64,000 nt of DNA from Streptomyces avermitilis MA-4680 = NBRC 14893 (lineage in GTDB: Bacteria; Actinomycetota; Actinomycetes; Streptomycetales; Streptomycetaceae). Shown here piece after piece: positions 41,713 through 50,295 of the stretch. The stretch lies in the NCBI RefSeq assembly GCF_000009765.2, contig NC_003155.5, positions 4,712,001 through 4,776,000 of the forward strand, given 5' to 3'. Under the pieces are notes generated by a model. That model searched no databases. It was not told the DNA's origin and saw nothing but the letters and a program-made list of their open reading frames with translations. How positions within the stretch are numbered: position 1 is the first letter of the stretch; each line of letters starts with the position of its first letter. The translations under genes were made by a program, and so were the position numbers.

Positions 41713-43446
41713 GAGCTGGGTGGGCTGCCGCTGGGTCAGGCCGTACGTGGACGCGATCGTGTTCCACAGCCCCGCGGCCTTGACCTTCTGGGCGCTGGCC
41801 GTGGTGCTCGCCCGGTTGCCGGCCACGGTCTGGCCGGTGGTGCGGGCCTGGCCCTTCTTGCAGCCCTTCTTGCCGTTGACCTGGTCGGCCCAGGCCGCGT
41901 AGTGGGTGTCGGCGGAGGCGGAGGCCTGCCAGGCGCTGGTCAGCGCGGCGGTCAGCGCGGCGTGGTTCGGGAGCTTGTCGACGGAGAGGCCGGACAGGCG
42001 GGTCACCAGGTCACCGCGCTGCTTGGCCGCGTCCCGCAGATCGCCGGCCGCCTGGTCGAGGTTGTTGCAGGTCCGCACGTTGCCGACCGCCTTGATCACG
42101 GAGTCGCGGCTGTTGCCGCTGTCCGCCAGGAGCTGGTCCAGCGCGACGGCCTGTTCCTTCGCCGGGTCGGCGGACGCCGACGCCGACGATTCCTTGGCCG
42201 GGGCGCTCGCCGACACGGGCTTGCTGTCGTCGCCCTTGCTCTCGCTGCCGCCACCGCTGCTCAGCAGCGCGCCCGCGCCGATGCCGAGCACGGCGATGCC
42301 CACGCCGACGGCGGCGATGAGCGGCACACGCGAACCGGTGCGGCCACCGCGGCCGCCCCCCTCGTCACCCGCGGCGCGCCGGGCGGCCGCGCGACCACCC
42401 GGCGCTCCCGGCGCTCCCGCGGCCGGCGGCTGGAACTGCGGCAGCTGCTGGGTGGACGACGCGCCCGCCGAGTCGCTGCGGAAGAGGTTGTCGAACTCGG
42501 CCGGCGGCTGCCGCTCGTCGGGCGCGCCCGGCCGTATCCCGTAGGACCCGGCGTCGGGCTCCGCGGGCACGGGCGGGAGGTACTGCGTGGCCTGCGCGTC
42601 GGGGTCGGCGGCCGGCCGGGAGCCGGCCTGCGGGCCGTGGCCGAGGAACTGCGTCGCGTCGGCGGACACCTCGGGCGGCAGCGCTCCGGGGGCGACCGGC
42701 GGAATGTACTGGGTGGCACCCTCGTCGACGGCCGGGACGGGCGGGAGGTACTGGGTCGCCCCCTCGTCCGGGGCCGCGGGCACGGGCGGGAGGTACTGCG
42801 TGGCCCCCTCGTCGACGGGCGGCAGCGGGGCGCCTCCCGGGACGGGCGGGAAGGCCTGCGCGCCCTCGGGGGGCAGCGGGCCGGCACCGCCGGTGCCGTG
42901 CGGCGCGGAGAACCCGGGCGCGGGCGCCTGCTGCGACTGCGGCTGGAAGCCGGAGTCGGGCGCGTACTGCGGCTGCGGCTGCGGCTGCGGCTGCGGCTGC
43001 GCGGGGAACGCGGAGCCGGCCGCCTGCTGCGGCTGCTGCTGATGCGGTTGCTGCTGATGCGGCTGCTGCTGCTGCTGTTGAACCGGGTACCCGGAGTCGC
43101 TGGGCTGCCCCTGCGGGCCGTCCCAGCCCGATCGCAGGTCCTGGGAGGCCTCCCAGGACGGCTGCGCCCCCGAGGTGCCCCAGTCGGGCGCGGGCGCGGA
43201 CTGCGGGGGCTCGGGCGCCGTCCAGGGCTGTCCCGCGTCCGTGGGCGCGCCCCAGCCCGGCGCGGGCGGGGTCTGCCCCGGGCCGTCCGGGCCCCAGGGC
43301 TGACCCCAGGCCTGACCGCCCGCCGGGGCGGGCCGCTGATCGCCGGTCGTGCCCGGCAGGAGGGGCGCGCCACCGTCCGAGGGCAGCACGATGCCTTCGC
43401 GCGCGGGCCGCGCCGAGGGCTCCTCGCCCTGTCCACTCTGCGTCAC
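41710..43446 (-). CDS. Pro/Gln-rich single-pass membrane protein with D-E-G-A-T-Q-Y repeats
   Basis: The 578-residue product has a long disordered N-terminal region (about 1-380), a single membrane helix (VPLIAAVGVGIAVLGIGAGAL, about 20 residues) and an extracellular C-terminal domain of about 165 residues. The disordered part contains poly-Q and P-Q-P-Q runs and four or more copies of DEGATQYLPPVP. Each copy offers a T-Q within acidic context, a pattern used by actinobacterial Ser/Thr kinases, so phosphorylation is possible. The C-terminal domain has two Cys groups and no recognised fold. Confidence 0.85.
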   Translation of the reverse strand: MTQSGQGEEPSARPAREGIVLPSDGGAPLLPGTTGDQRPAPAGGQAWGQPWGPDGPGQTPPAPGWGAPTDAGQPWTAPEPPQSAPAPDWGTSGAQPSWEASQDLRSGWDGPQGQPSDSGYPVQQQQQQPHQQQPHQQQPQQAAGSAFPAQPQPQPQPQPQYAPDSGFQPQSQQAPAPGFSAPHGTGGAGPLPPEGAQAFPPVPGGAPLPPVDEGATQYLPPVPAAPDEGATQYLPPVPAVDEGATQYIPPVAPGALPPEVSADATQFLGHGPQAGSRPAADPDAQATQYLPPVPAEPDAGSYGIRPGAPDERQPPAEFDNLFRSDSAGASSTQQLPQFQPPAAGAPGAPGGRAAARRAAGDEGGGRGGRTGSRVPLIAAVGVGIAVLGIGAGALLSSGGGSESKGDDSKPVSASAPAKESSASASADPAKEQAVALDQLLADSGNSRDSVIKAVGNVRTCNNLDQAAGDLRDAAKQRGDLVTRLSGLSVDKLPNHAALTAALTSAWQASASADTHYAAWADQVNGKKGCKKGQARTTGQTVAGNRASTTASAQKVKAAGLWNTIASTYGLTQRQPTQL

Positions 43447-43647
43447 CGGGACTCCTACGAATGGGGGACCTTCGGAATCGTCGGCTCACGCTACCGGGTC
43501 TCCACGACCCGATGCCACGCAGCACAGGACGAGACGTCCGCCCCTGTGACCGCGGTAACGAATCCGCCCCGCCGTGCGCTATACATGCCTCCTTCCGTCA
43601 CCGGCGCACGCGTTTCCCCTCCGTTCACCTCCTCGCCGGCCGTACGT

Positions 43648-45033
43648 TCACGCCGCCGCCTGCAACTCCATGCGCGCCCCGAACTCCCGTACCACCGGCT
43701 CGTCCCGGTACGGCTCCAGGCGCTGCTGGAGGTCGTCCAGGTACTCCGCGCCGCGGTTCGACCGCAGGGTGCCGAGGAGTTCGACCGCCCGCAGCCCCGT
43801 GTGGCACGCCTGCTCCACCTCGCGCTGCTGCACCTGCGCTGTGGCGAGGAGCACATATCCGATGGCACGGCGGCGCGCCCGCGACTCGGGGTGCCCGGCC
43901 AGGGACTCCTCCGCGCGCCGCGCCGCCGCCTCCGCCTGTCCCAGGTCCCGGTGACAGTGCGCCAACTCGTCGGCCAGATACGCCTCGTCGAAGTGGGCGA
44001 TCCACGCCGGGTCGTCCCCGGACGAGGGGTCCGCCGACTCCAGCGCCGTGACCGCCCGCCCGGACGCCACCTGGGCCGCCCGCGCGTCGCCCATCAACGC
44101 GTGCCCGCGCGCTTCCGCCGCGTAGAACATCGCCTCCGCACGGGGTGTCACGCGCCCGCGTGCCCCCTCCTGCGCCGCCCGCGCCAACTGCGCGATCTCC
44201 CGCGGGTTGCCGAGCTGAGCGGCCAGGTGGCTCATGGACGCGGCCAGCACATATCCGCCGTACCCGCGGTCCCCGGCCGCCTGCGCGAGCCGCAGCGCCT
44301 GGATGTAGTACCGCTGGGCGAGGCCCGGCTGCCCGGTGTCGATCGCCATGTACCCGGCGAGCTCGGTCAACCGTGCGACCGCCGCGAACAGTTCACGCCC
44401 GACCGCCTCGCGGTACGACCCCGCGAGCAGCCCCGAGACGACGCTGTTGAGGTAGTGCACGACGACCGGGCGCACATGCCCGCTGCCGTACGTGTGGTCC
44501 AGGTCCACGAGGGCCTGGGTCATCGCGCGCACCGCCGCCACGTCCGAGATCCCGACCCGGGGGCCGGCCGACCGCGCCACCTGCGAGTCCGGCACGGAGA
44601 TCAGCCAGTCGCGGCTGGGCTCGACCAGCGCCGAGGCGGCGACCGAGGAGCCGGAGAGGAAGTCCCGGCGGCCGACGTCGCTGCGCCACAGCTCACACAC
44701 CTGCTCGATGGCGCCGAGGACGGTCGGCGAGAACTGCAGGCCCACGCCGGACGCCAGGTTCTTGCCGTTGGCCATGCCGATCTCGTCGATCGTGACCGTG
44801 CGCCCCAGCTTGCGGCCGAGCGCCTCGGCGATGATCGCCGGAGCCCGGCCCCGTGGCTGCTGTCCACGCAGCCAGCGGGCCACGGACGTCTTGTCGTAGC
44901 GCAGATCGAGACCGTGTTCCGCGCCGCACATGTTGACCCGGCGGGCCAGCCCGGCGTTCGAGCAGCCCGCTTCCTGGATGAGCGCCTGGAGCCGTTCGTT
45001 CGGCTGCCTGGCTACGAGAGGCCTTGCGGCCAT
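43648..45033 (-). CDS. XRE-type DNA-binding protein with tetratricopeptide-like repeats (NsdA-like)
   Basis: The product is 461 residues. Residues 8-70 form a helix-turn-helix (LQALIQEAGCSNAGLARRVN and YDKTSVARWLRGQQPRGRAP). Residues 200-440 are helical repeats that look like TPR (GQPGLAQRYYIQALRLAQAA, GQAEAAARRAEESLAGHPES). Such proteins include Streptomyces regulators of development and antibiotic production (NsdA/NsdB type). AGGGGG lies seven bases before the ATG at 45033. It is divergent from the Prim-Pol-like gene. Confidence 0.85.
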   Translation of the reverse strand: MAARPLVARQPNERLQALIQEAGCSNAGLARRVNMCGAEHGLDLRYDKTSVARWLRGQQPRGRAPAIIAEALGRKLGRTVTIDEIGMANGKNLASGVGLQFSPTVLGAIEQVCELWRSDVGRRDFLSGSSVAASALVEPSRDWLISVPDSQVARSAGPRVGISDVAAVRAMTQALVDLDHTYGSGHVRPVVVHYLNSVVSGLLAGSYREAVGRELFAAVARLTELAGYMAIDTGQPGLAQRYYIQALRLAQAAGDRGYGGYVLAASMSHLAAQLGNPREIAQLARAAQEGARGRVTPRAEAMFYAAEARGHALMGDARAAQVASGRAVTALESADPSSGDDPAWIAHFDEAYLADELAHCHRDLGQAEAAARRAEESLAGHPESRARRRAIGYVLLATAQVQQREVEQACHTGLRAVELLGTLRSNRGAEYLDDLQQRLEPYRDEPVVREFGARMELQAAA

Positions 45034-45128
45034 GGCGTACCCCCTGTGGCTGCGGTGCCTGCCCACGCACCGAGTTGACGTGTCCTCAGTGGCCGGTTCC
45101 CCGCCGGAACGAACAAAAGAAGTCGGCC

Positions 45129-45320
45129 ATGAAGATCAATGCCCCGCGGACATACCGAAGATGCGAGACATGCGAGGATTGCCGGGGTAAGGACGCTTGC
45201 CCGACCCCCCACGTGGTTACCCACCGGCCGCTGTCGTTGCCCATGCGCGCCCCCACACGTGCATCCATGCGCCCCACGTGCGGAATCGATGCTCCTCCCC
45301 CGCGCACGCGCCGGCCGTAA
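45129..45320 (+). CDS. Possible 63-residue Cys-rich protein
   Basis: A frame beginning MKINAPRTYRRCETCEDCRG contains C-x-x-C-x-x-C and a further Cys-Pro, and ends at 45320. It lies in the 317-base gap between divergent genes. The ribosome site is weak (AAGAAG) and the C-terminal half is Pro/Arg-rich, as random high-GC frames often are. The gap also contains TTGACG near 45075. Confidence 0.25.
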   Translation: MKINAPRTYRRCETCEDCRGKDACPTPHVVTHRPLSLPMRAPTRASMRPTCGIDAPPPRTRRP

Positions 45321-45350
45321 CCCAAGGTGACGGCTGGAGTTGAGTTCCTC

Positions 45351-46004
45351 GTGGAAGAGACCATCGCGGGGCCTCAGGCCGCCCAAATCCCGAAGCAGCG
45401 CGGCGAATCGCTGCAGGACACCGCCGTCCGCTACGCCGAGGAACGCCACTGGGACGTGTTCGCCGGGACCTGGCTGGAAGCCGTCGAGGGGGTGCCGCGC
45501 TGCTCGTGCGGGGACGCCGCGTGCGCCGTGCCCGGCGCGCACCCGGCGCGCGAGGACTGGGCCACGCAGGCGACGGGCAGCGCGACCGTCGCGCGCCGTA
45601 TGTGGGCGAAGCAGCCGACCGCGTCGATCCTGCTGCCCACCGGGCGCACGTTCGACGCGATCGACGTGCCGGAGACCGCCGGCTTCCTCGCGCTCGCGCG
45701 CATGGAACGCATGGAGCTGACGCTCGGCCCGGTCACCTGCACACCGGACCGGCGCATGCAGTTCTTCGTGCTCCCCGGGGCCGCCGTGAAGATCCCCGAC
45801 CTGGTCCGCAGGCTGGGCTGGCCGCCCGCCTCCCTCGACCTCGTCGCGCTCGGCGAGGGCATGTACGTGGCCGCCCCGCCCACCCGTTACGGCTCCCGGG
45901 GTGCCGTCCAGTGGGCCTGCCGACCGACGCCCGCGAACCGCTGGCTGCCGGATGCGGAGGAGTTGATCTCGCCCCTCGCGTACGCGTGCGGACGGGAACG
46001 ATAG
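45351..46004 (+). CDS. Bifunctional primase-polymerase (Prim-Pol)-like small protein
   Basis: The product is about 217 residues. It contains AVRYAEERHWDVFAGTWLEA, RCSCGDAACAVPGAHPAREDW, TASILLPTGRTFDAIDVPE and FFVLPGAAVKIPDLVRRLGW, the pattern of the Prim-Pol domain protein conserved in Streptomyces. The catalytic acidic pair of true primase-polymerases is only partly kept (FDAIDV), so the protein may be non-catalytic. GTG at 45351 matches the usual start; a GTG at 45327 would add eight residues. Confidence 0.82.
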   Translation: MEETIAGPQAAQIPKQRGESLQDTAVRYAEERHWDVFAGTWLEAVEGVPRCSCGDAACAVPGAHPAREDWATQATGSATVARRMWAKQPTASILLPTGRTFDAIDVPETAGFLALARMERMELTLGPVTCTPDRRMQFFVLPGAAVKIPDLVRRLGWPPASLDLVALGEGMYVAAPPTRYGSRGAVQWACRPTPANRWLPDAEELISPLAYACGRER

Positions 46005-46075
46005 CCCTGCGGACCGCCTCGCACGCAGATCCGCATAGAACGATATGAGACGGTACGGGACTGTATAGACCCGTA

Positions 46076-46120
46076 AGGGCAGGTACAGGCAGGTACAGAT
46101 AGGTACGGACAGGTACGGAC
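46076..46120. repeat. Ten-base tandem repeats before the ABC ATPase gene
   Basis: Units of GGTACAGGCA/GGTACGGACA are repeated four to five times. The remaining part of the 46005-46220 gap contains no recognised gene. Confidence 0.8.
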
Positions 46121-46220
46121 CGAGCGGGTCGTCGGGGGCTTGTCGCGCCCGCTTCGCGAAGCCGCAGGATGTCCCGGCCACGCGCCCCTGAGGGGGCACA
46201 CTCGCCCTTAGGGTGCCTAC

Positions 46221-47012
46221 ATGGCTGAGGGAGCAGTGGTGGATGTGCCCGCCGTACGCGTGCGGGGGCTCTGGAAGCGGTTCGGGGAGCAGATCGCCGT
46301 CGCGGGAGTCGATCTGGAACTGCCCGCGGGCCGGTTCGTCGGCCTCGTCGGGCCGAACGGGGCCGGGAAGACCACCACCCTGTCCATGGTCACCGGGCTG
46401 CTCCGCCCCGACCAGGGCGCCGTCGAGGTCGTCGGCCACGACGTGTGGCAGGACCCGGTGGCGGTGAAGGCCCGGATCGGCGTACTGCCCGAGGGACTCC
46501 GGCTCTTCGAGCGGCTCTCCGGACGTGAACTCCTCGGCTACACGGGCAGACTGCGCGGCCTGCCCGGCGTCGAGGTCGACAAACGGGCCGCCCAGCTCCT
46601 CGACGTCCTCGACCTCGCGGGCGCCCAGCACAAACTCGTCGTCGACTACTCGACCGGTATGCGCAAGAAGATCGGACTGGCCGCGGCCCTCCTCCACAAC
46701 CCCGAAGTCCTCTTCCTCGACGAGCCGTTCGAAGGCGTCGACCCGGTCTCCGCGCAGACCATCCGCGGCGTCCTCGAGCGCTACACCGCCTCCGGCGCCA
46801 CGGTCGTCTTCTCCTCCCACGTCATGGAGCTGGTCGAATCGCTGTGTGACTGGGTGGCCGTCATGGCCGCGGGGCGCATCCGCGCACACGGCCCGCTCGC
46901 GGAAGTCCGCGGCAGCGCCCCCTCGCTCCAGCAGGCGTTCCTGGAACTGGTCGGCGCGAACGGCCGCGCCGCCGCCACCGACCTCGACTGGCTGGGCGGC
47001 GGCGCCCGGTGA
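46221..47012 (+). CDS. ABC exporter ATP-binding protein
   Basis: The 263-residue ATPase has GLVGPNGAGKTTTLSMVTGL (Walker A), YSTGMRKKIGLAAALLHNPE (signature) and VLFLDEPFEGVDPVSAQTIR (Walker B and D-loop). A final His switch lies in VVFSSHVMELVESL. It probably energises the permease encoded next, whose start overlaps its stop. Substrate unknown. Confidence 0.93.
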   Translation: MAEGAVVDVPAVRVRGLWKRFGEQIAVAGVDLELPAGRFVGLVGPNGAGKTTTLSMVTGLLRPDQGAVEVVGHDVWQDPVAVKARIGVLPEGLRLFERLSGRELLGYTGRLRGLPGVEVDKRAAQLLDVLDLAGAQHKLVVDYSTGMRKKIGLAAALLHNPEVLFLDEPFEGVDPVSAQTIRGVLERYTASGATVVFSSHVMELVESLCDWVAVMAAGRIRAHGPLAEVRGSAPSLQQAFLELVGANGRAAATDLDWLGGGAR

Positions 47013-48643
47013 GCGCGGCCGACCCGACGAGTACGGCCGACCCGACGAGTACGCCCTCCCTGACCTCGGTCGTCGTACGGCTGAAGCTGTCGCTCCTCAG
47101 GAACGGGCTGCGGCAGTCCGCCGGGCGGCGGGCCGCGTACGTCACCTCCCTCGTCCTCGTCCTGCCCTTCGCCGGCCTCCAGCTGCTCGGCCTGATCGCG
47201 CTGCGCGGCACCACACACGCCCCCGCCGTCGCCGTACTGCTCGTGGCGGTCCTGGCGCTCGGCTGGGCCGTGATGCCGCTGTTCTTCCCGAGCGGCGACG
47301 AGACGCTCGACCCCACCCGCCTGGTGATGCTGCCCCTGCGCCCCCGGCCGTTGATCAGGGCGCTCCTCGCGGCCTCGCTGGTCGGCATCGGGCCGCTGTT
47401 CACGCTGTGTCTGCTGGCCGGTTCCGCGGTCTCGGTGGCGCACGGCACGGCCGCATGCGTCACCGCGGTCGTCGGCGTGGCGCTGGCCCTGCTGGGCTCC
47501 GTGGCGCTGGCCCGGGCCGTCGCCGCCGCCAACATCCGTCTGCTGAGCAGCCGCAAGGGCCGCGATCTGGCGGTGCTGAGCGGACTGGTGGTCGCGATCG
47601 GCGCGCAGCTCGTCAACTTCGGGGCGCAGCGACTGGGGTCGGCCGGCGGGCTGTCACAGCTCGACCCGGCGGCGGACGTACTGCGCTGGGTGCCGCCGGC
47701 GGCGGCGATCGGCGCGGTCGACTCGGTGAGCCGGGGCTGGTACGGGGCCGGTGTCGCCCAACTCGTGCTGAGCGCCCTGGCGCTGGTGGGCCTGCTCGCG
47801 CTCTGGTCGCGCAGTCTGACCAGGCTGATGACCTCGCCGGACGGGTCGACACTCCAGGCCGCCGAACCCGGGCGGGACAGGGCGGGGCGGTCCTCGGGGC
47901 TCGGCCGGCTGCTGCCCGCGGGCCGCACCGGGACCGTCATGGAGCGCAGCCTGCGCTATGTCTGGCGCGATCCCAAGACCAAGGCGGCCTGGGCGACGTC
48001 GCTGGCCATCGGGCTGATCGTGCCGGTGTTCAACGCGCTCCAGGGCACCGGCTCGATCTACTTCGCGTGCTTCGCGGCCGGAATGCTCGGCATCCAGATG
48101 TACAACCAGTTCGGGCAGGACACCTCCGCGTTCTGGATGGTCGCGATGACGATCTCGTCCACCCGGGACGCCTACGCCGAGCTGCGCGGGCGTGCGCTCG
48201 CCCTGCTGGTGATCACCCTGCCGTACGCGACGCTCGTGTGCGTCCTGACGACCGCGATGCTCGGCGACTGGCCCCGGCTGCCCGAGGTGCTCGGGCTGTC
48301 CTTCGCGCTGCTCGGGGCGATGCTGGCGACCGGGGCGTGGTCGTCGGCGCGCTTCCCGTACTCCATCCCGCAGGAGGGCTACAAGAACGTCGCGCCCGGG
48401 CAGGCGGGGCTCGCCTGGATCTCGATCTTCGGCGGCATGGTGTCGGCGGCACTGCTGAGCGCCCCCGTCATCATCCTGACCATCTGGCTGAACGTGGCCG
48501 CGGGCGGGGGCGAGTGGACCTGGCTGCTGCTGCCGGTGGGCGCCGCGTACGGCGCCCTGCTCACGCTGCTCGGACTCCGGCTCGCCGCACCACGGACGGC
48601 ACGGCGGCTGCCGGAGATCCTGGCGGCGGTCAGCAAAGGATGA
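47009..48643 (+). CDS. ABC-2-like permease
   Basis: The 544-residue product has about twelve hydrophobic segments, for example TSLVLVLPFAGLQLLGLIAL, VAVLLVAVLALGWAVMPLFF and FALLGAMLATGAWSSARFPY. Its GTG overlaps the ATPase stop by four bases (GTGA), and the pair resembles two-component exporters of the ABC-2 class. Location: cytoplasmic membrane. Confidence 0.87.
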   Translation: MSAADPTSTADPTSTPSLTSVVVRLKLSLLRNGLRQSAGRRAAYVTSLVLVLPFAGLQLLGLIALRGTTHAPAVAVLLVAVLALGWAVMPLFFPSGDETLDPTRLVMLPLRPRPLIRALLAASLVGIGPLFTLCLLAGSAVSVAHGTAACVTAVVGVALALLGSVALARAVAAANIRLLSSRKGRDLAVLSGLVVAIGAQLVNFGAQRLGSAGGLSQLDPAADVLRWVPPAAAIGAVDSVSRGWYGAGVAQLVLSALALVGLLALWSRSLTRLMTSPDGSTLQAAEPGRDRAGRSSGLGRLLPAGRTGTVMERSLRYVWRDPKTKAAWATSLAIGLIVPVFNALQGTGSIYFACFAAGMLGIQMYNQFGQDTSAFWMVAMTISSTRDAYAELRGRALALLVITLPYATLVCVLTTAMLGDWPRLPEVLGLSFALLGAMLATGAWSSARFPYSIPQEGYKNVAPGQAGLAWISIFGGMVSAALLSAPVIILTIWLNVAAGGGEWTWLLLPVGAAYGALLTLLGLRLAAPRTARRLPEILAAVSKG

Positions 48644-48704
48644 CTCCCGGCGGCGGTCGGCAAGAGGTGGCCCCGGCGGTGGCCGCCGGAGTGTGGGCCG
48701 GGGC

Positions 48705-48833
48705 TTGTGCGGGCCGGTCGGACAGGTCCCGTGCAGGCCAGTCAGCCAGGACCCGTGCGGGCCGGTCAGCCACGGCCCGTGCGGGCCAGTCAGCCACGGC
48801 CCGTGCAGGCCAGTCAGCCACGGCCCGTGCGGG
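48705..48833. repeat. Tandem 24-bp repeats between convergent genes
   Basis: CCCGTGCGGGCCAGTCAGCC plus ACGG is repeated about five times with minor changes. Each unit contains CACGGCCCGTG-like inverted bases and can form small hairpins. The array fills the gap between the permease stop and the hydrolase stop. Confidence 0.85.
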
Positions 48834-49694
48834 TCAAGGCGCCAGGACTCCGTCCAGGAACGGCTCGATCGCTGCGCGCCACGCCTCCGGCTGGTCGTAG
48901 TGCACGAGGTGGCCCGCCTCGGCCACCTCCGCGTACTGCCCGTACGGCAGCACCCGCACCATCTCCTGGGACTCGGCCCGGCCCAGCTCGCCGTCCAGGC
49001 CCCGGACCACCAGCGCCGGGCAGCGGACCTGTGCCAGCTCCTCCCAGTGCGCGTCGTACACCCAGGTCTGGCGGGACTTCAGCATCTGCTCCGGTTCGAA
49101 GACGGGACGCCAGCCGTCGTCGGACTCGTGCATCACCTCGGCGTAGAACTCGCCGCGCGACGGGTTCGGACGCTCCACCCAGGGGTCGTCCTCGCCGAAC
49201 CACTTGCGTACGTCGGCCAGCGTGGCGAAGGGGACGGGCCAGGCCTTGAACCAGTCCTCCCACTCGCGCTGGGAGGCGGCACCGAGCGCGGACGCCCGCA
49301 TGTCGCAGATGATCAGACCGCAGACCAGGTCGGGGCGCTTGGCGGCGAGCTGCCAGGCGGTCAGGGCGCCCATGGCGTGACCGATGAGGACGGTCGGGGC
49401 GAGACCCAGCTGTTCCAGGGCGGCCTCCGCGTCCTCGACGTAGGCCTCACGGGTGTAGGCCGCCTCTGGCGGCTTCCCGCTCTGGCCGTGGCCTCGCTGG
49501 TCGAGGGCGACGGCCCGGTGCCGCTCGGAGAGCCAGCGGGCGGTCGACGCCCAGTGTGATGCTCGGCCCATCAGGCCGTGCAGTAACAGCACGCCCGGCG
49601 TTCGCTCGCTCTCCCCGTTCTTGGGAGGATCGGCGAACTCCCAGGCCGCGAGGCGTACGCCGCCCGCACCGGTCACATCGATGCGCCGCACCAT
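48834..49694 (-). CDS. Alpha/beta-fold hydrolase with Ser-to-Ala at the nucleophile
   Basis: The 286-residue product has the hydrolase pattern LLLHGLMGRASHW (oxyanion), ALDQRGHGQSGKP, and the nucleophile elbow VLIGHAMGALTAW. In active esterases the elbow is G-x-S-x-G; here it is G-H-A-M-G (codon GCC). The acid (VVRGLDGELG) and the His (AGHLVHYDQP) are kept. Either the protein is non-hydrolytic, works by another residue, or the base is a sequencing error. It ends against the tandem repeats. A palindrome lies about 220 bases upstream of its start. Confidence 0.87.
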   Translation of the reverse strand: MVRRIDVTGAGGVRLAAWEFADPPKNGESERTPGVLLLHGLMGRASHWASTARWLSERHRAVALDQRGHGQSGKPPEAAYTREAYVEDAEAALEQLGLAPTVLIGHAMGALTAWQLAAKRPDLVCGLIICDMRASALGAASQREWEDWFKAWPVPFATLADVRKWFGEDDPWVERPNPSRGEFYAEVMHESDDGWRPVFEPEQMLKSRQTWVYDAHWEELAQVRCPALVVRGLDGELGRAESQEMVRVLPYGQYAEVAEAGHLVHYDQPEAWRAAIEPFLDGVLAP

Positions 49695-50097
49695 AGTCCT
49701 GGCACCCCCCTGGCTCCGCTCGGACCGCTCGCTCCCGCGTCGAGCCGACCGGTCCACCGCTGTCGTACGGCTGTCGTACGGCTGTTCTGCCGCTGTCGTT
49801 CCGCTGCTCCTGCTGGTTGCTGCTCACTGCTCGCGCCATTACTACTCGCGCCGGTTGTTACAGCGCGCGCCTCGCGGGGTTCGTCACCCTCATGCCCCCC
49901 ACACCCCTCACGCTATCGAATAGCTATTCGAAAATGCTGCTTCTGGCGACAACACCCCTCGTTCGAGTGACCTCTCCCGGGGATTGTTCGCCGTCGCCGA
50001 GGGGAGATCTTCAACGGGGGGCGGACCGCTCGGGGAAAACGGTCCGCGGGGAATGACCCTGGGAGCTCGGGGCTCCGGGTCAGCACGGGGGAGGACA
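49695..50097. other. Gene-free upstream region with an AT-rich palindrome
   Basis: TCGAATAGCTATTCGA at 49916-49931 is a perfect 16-base palindrome in a locally AT-rich setting. About 49762-49810 holds imperfect 11-base repeats of GCTGTCGTACG. No gene is seen. The region could hold the promoter and operator of the 49694 hydrolase. Confidence 0.55.
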
Positions 50098-50125
50098 GGC
50101 CCCGGCGCCTTAGGGCGCCGGGGCC
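50098..50125. terminator. Strong hairpin downstream of desR
   Basis: GGCCCCGGCGCC and GGCGCCGGGGCC form a perfect 12-bp stem with a four-base loop TTAG. It lies 171 bases past the desR stop, on that gene's downstream side. No further gene lies between the two. Confidence 0.75.
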
Positions 50126-50295
50126 CTCGACACTTCTGCGGCGCATATGCCCGCCCCCTTCCCGCACAGGGACAGACTTGCACGCAACCCGGAGATGCGC
50201 TGCGATTCCGCACAGTCAACAGACGGTCAACTACGCGCAAAGCGCGGTCGGTTCGGACACCGGGAGCGTCCGATGCCGCCGCGGGCCGCCCCGGG

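Noticed and set aside
41902..45078. 1058-codon open frame on the plus strand across the Pro/Gln-rich protein and the XRE/TPR gene
   Set aside because: It spans two real minus-strand genes and the gap between them and is strongly Arg/Gly-biased, so it is an artefact of high GC.
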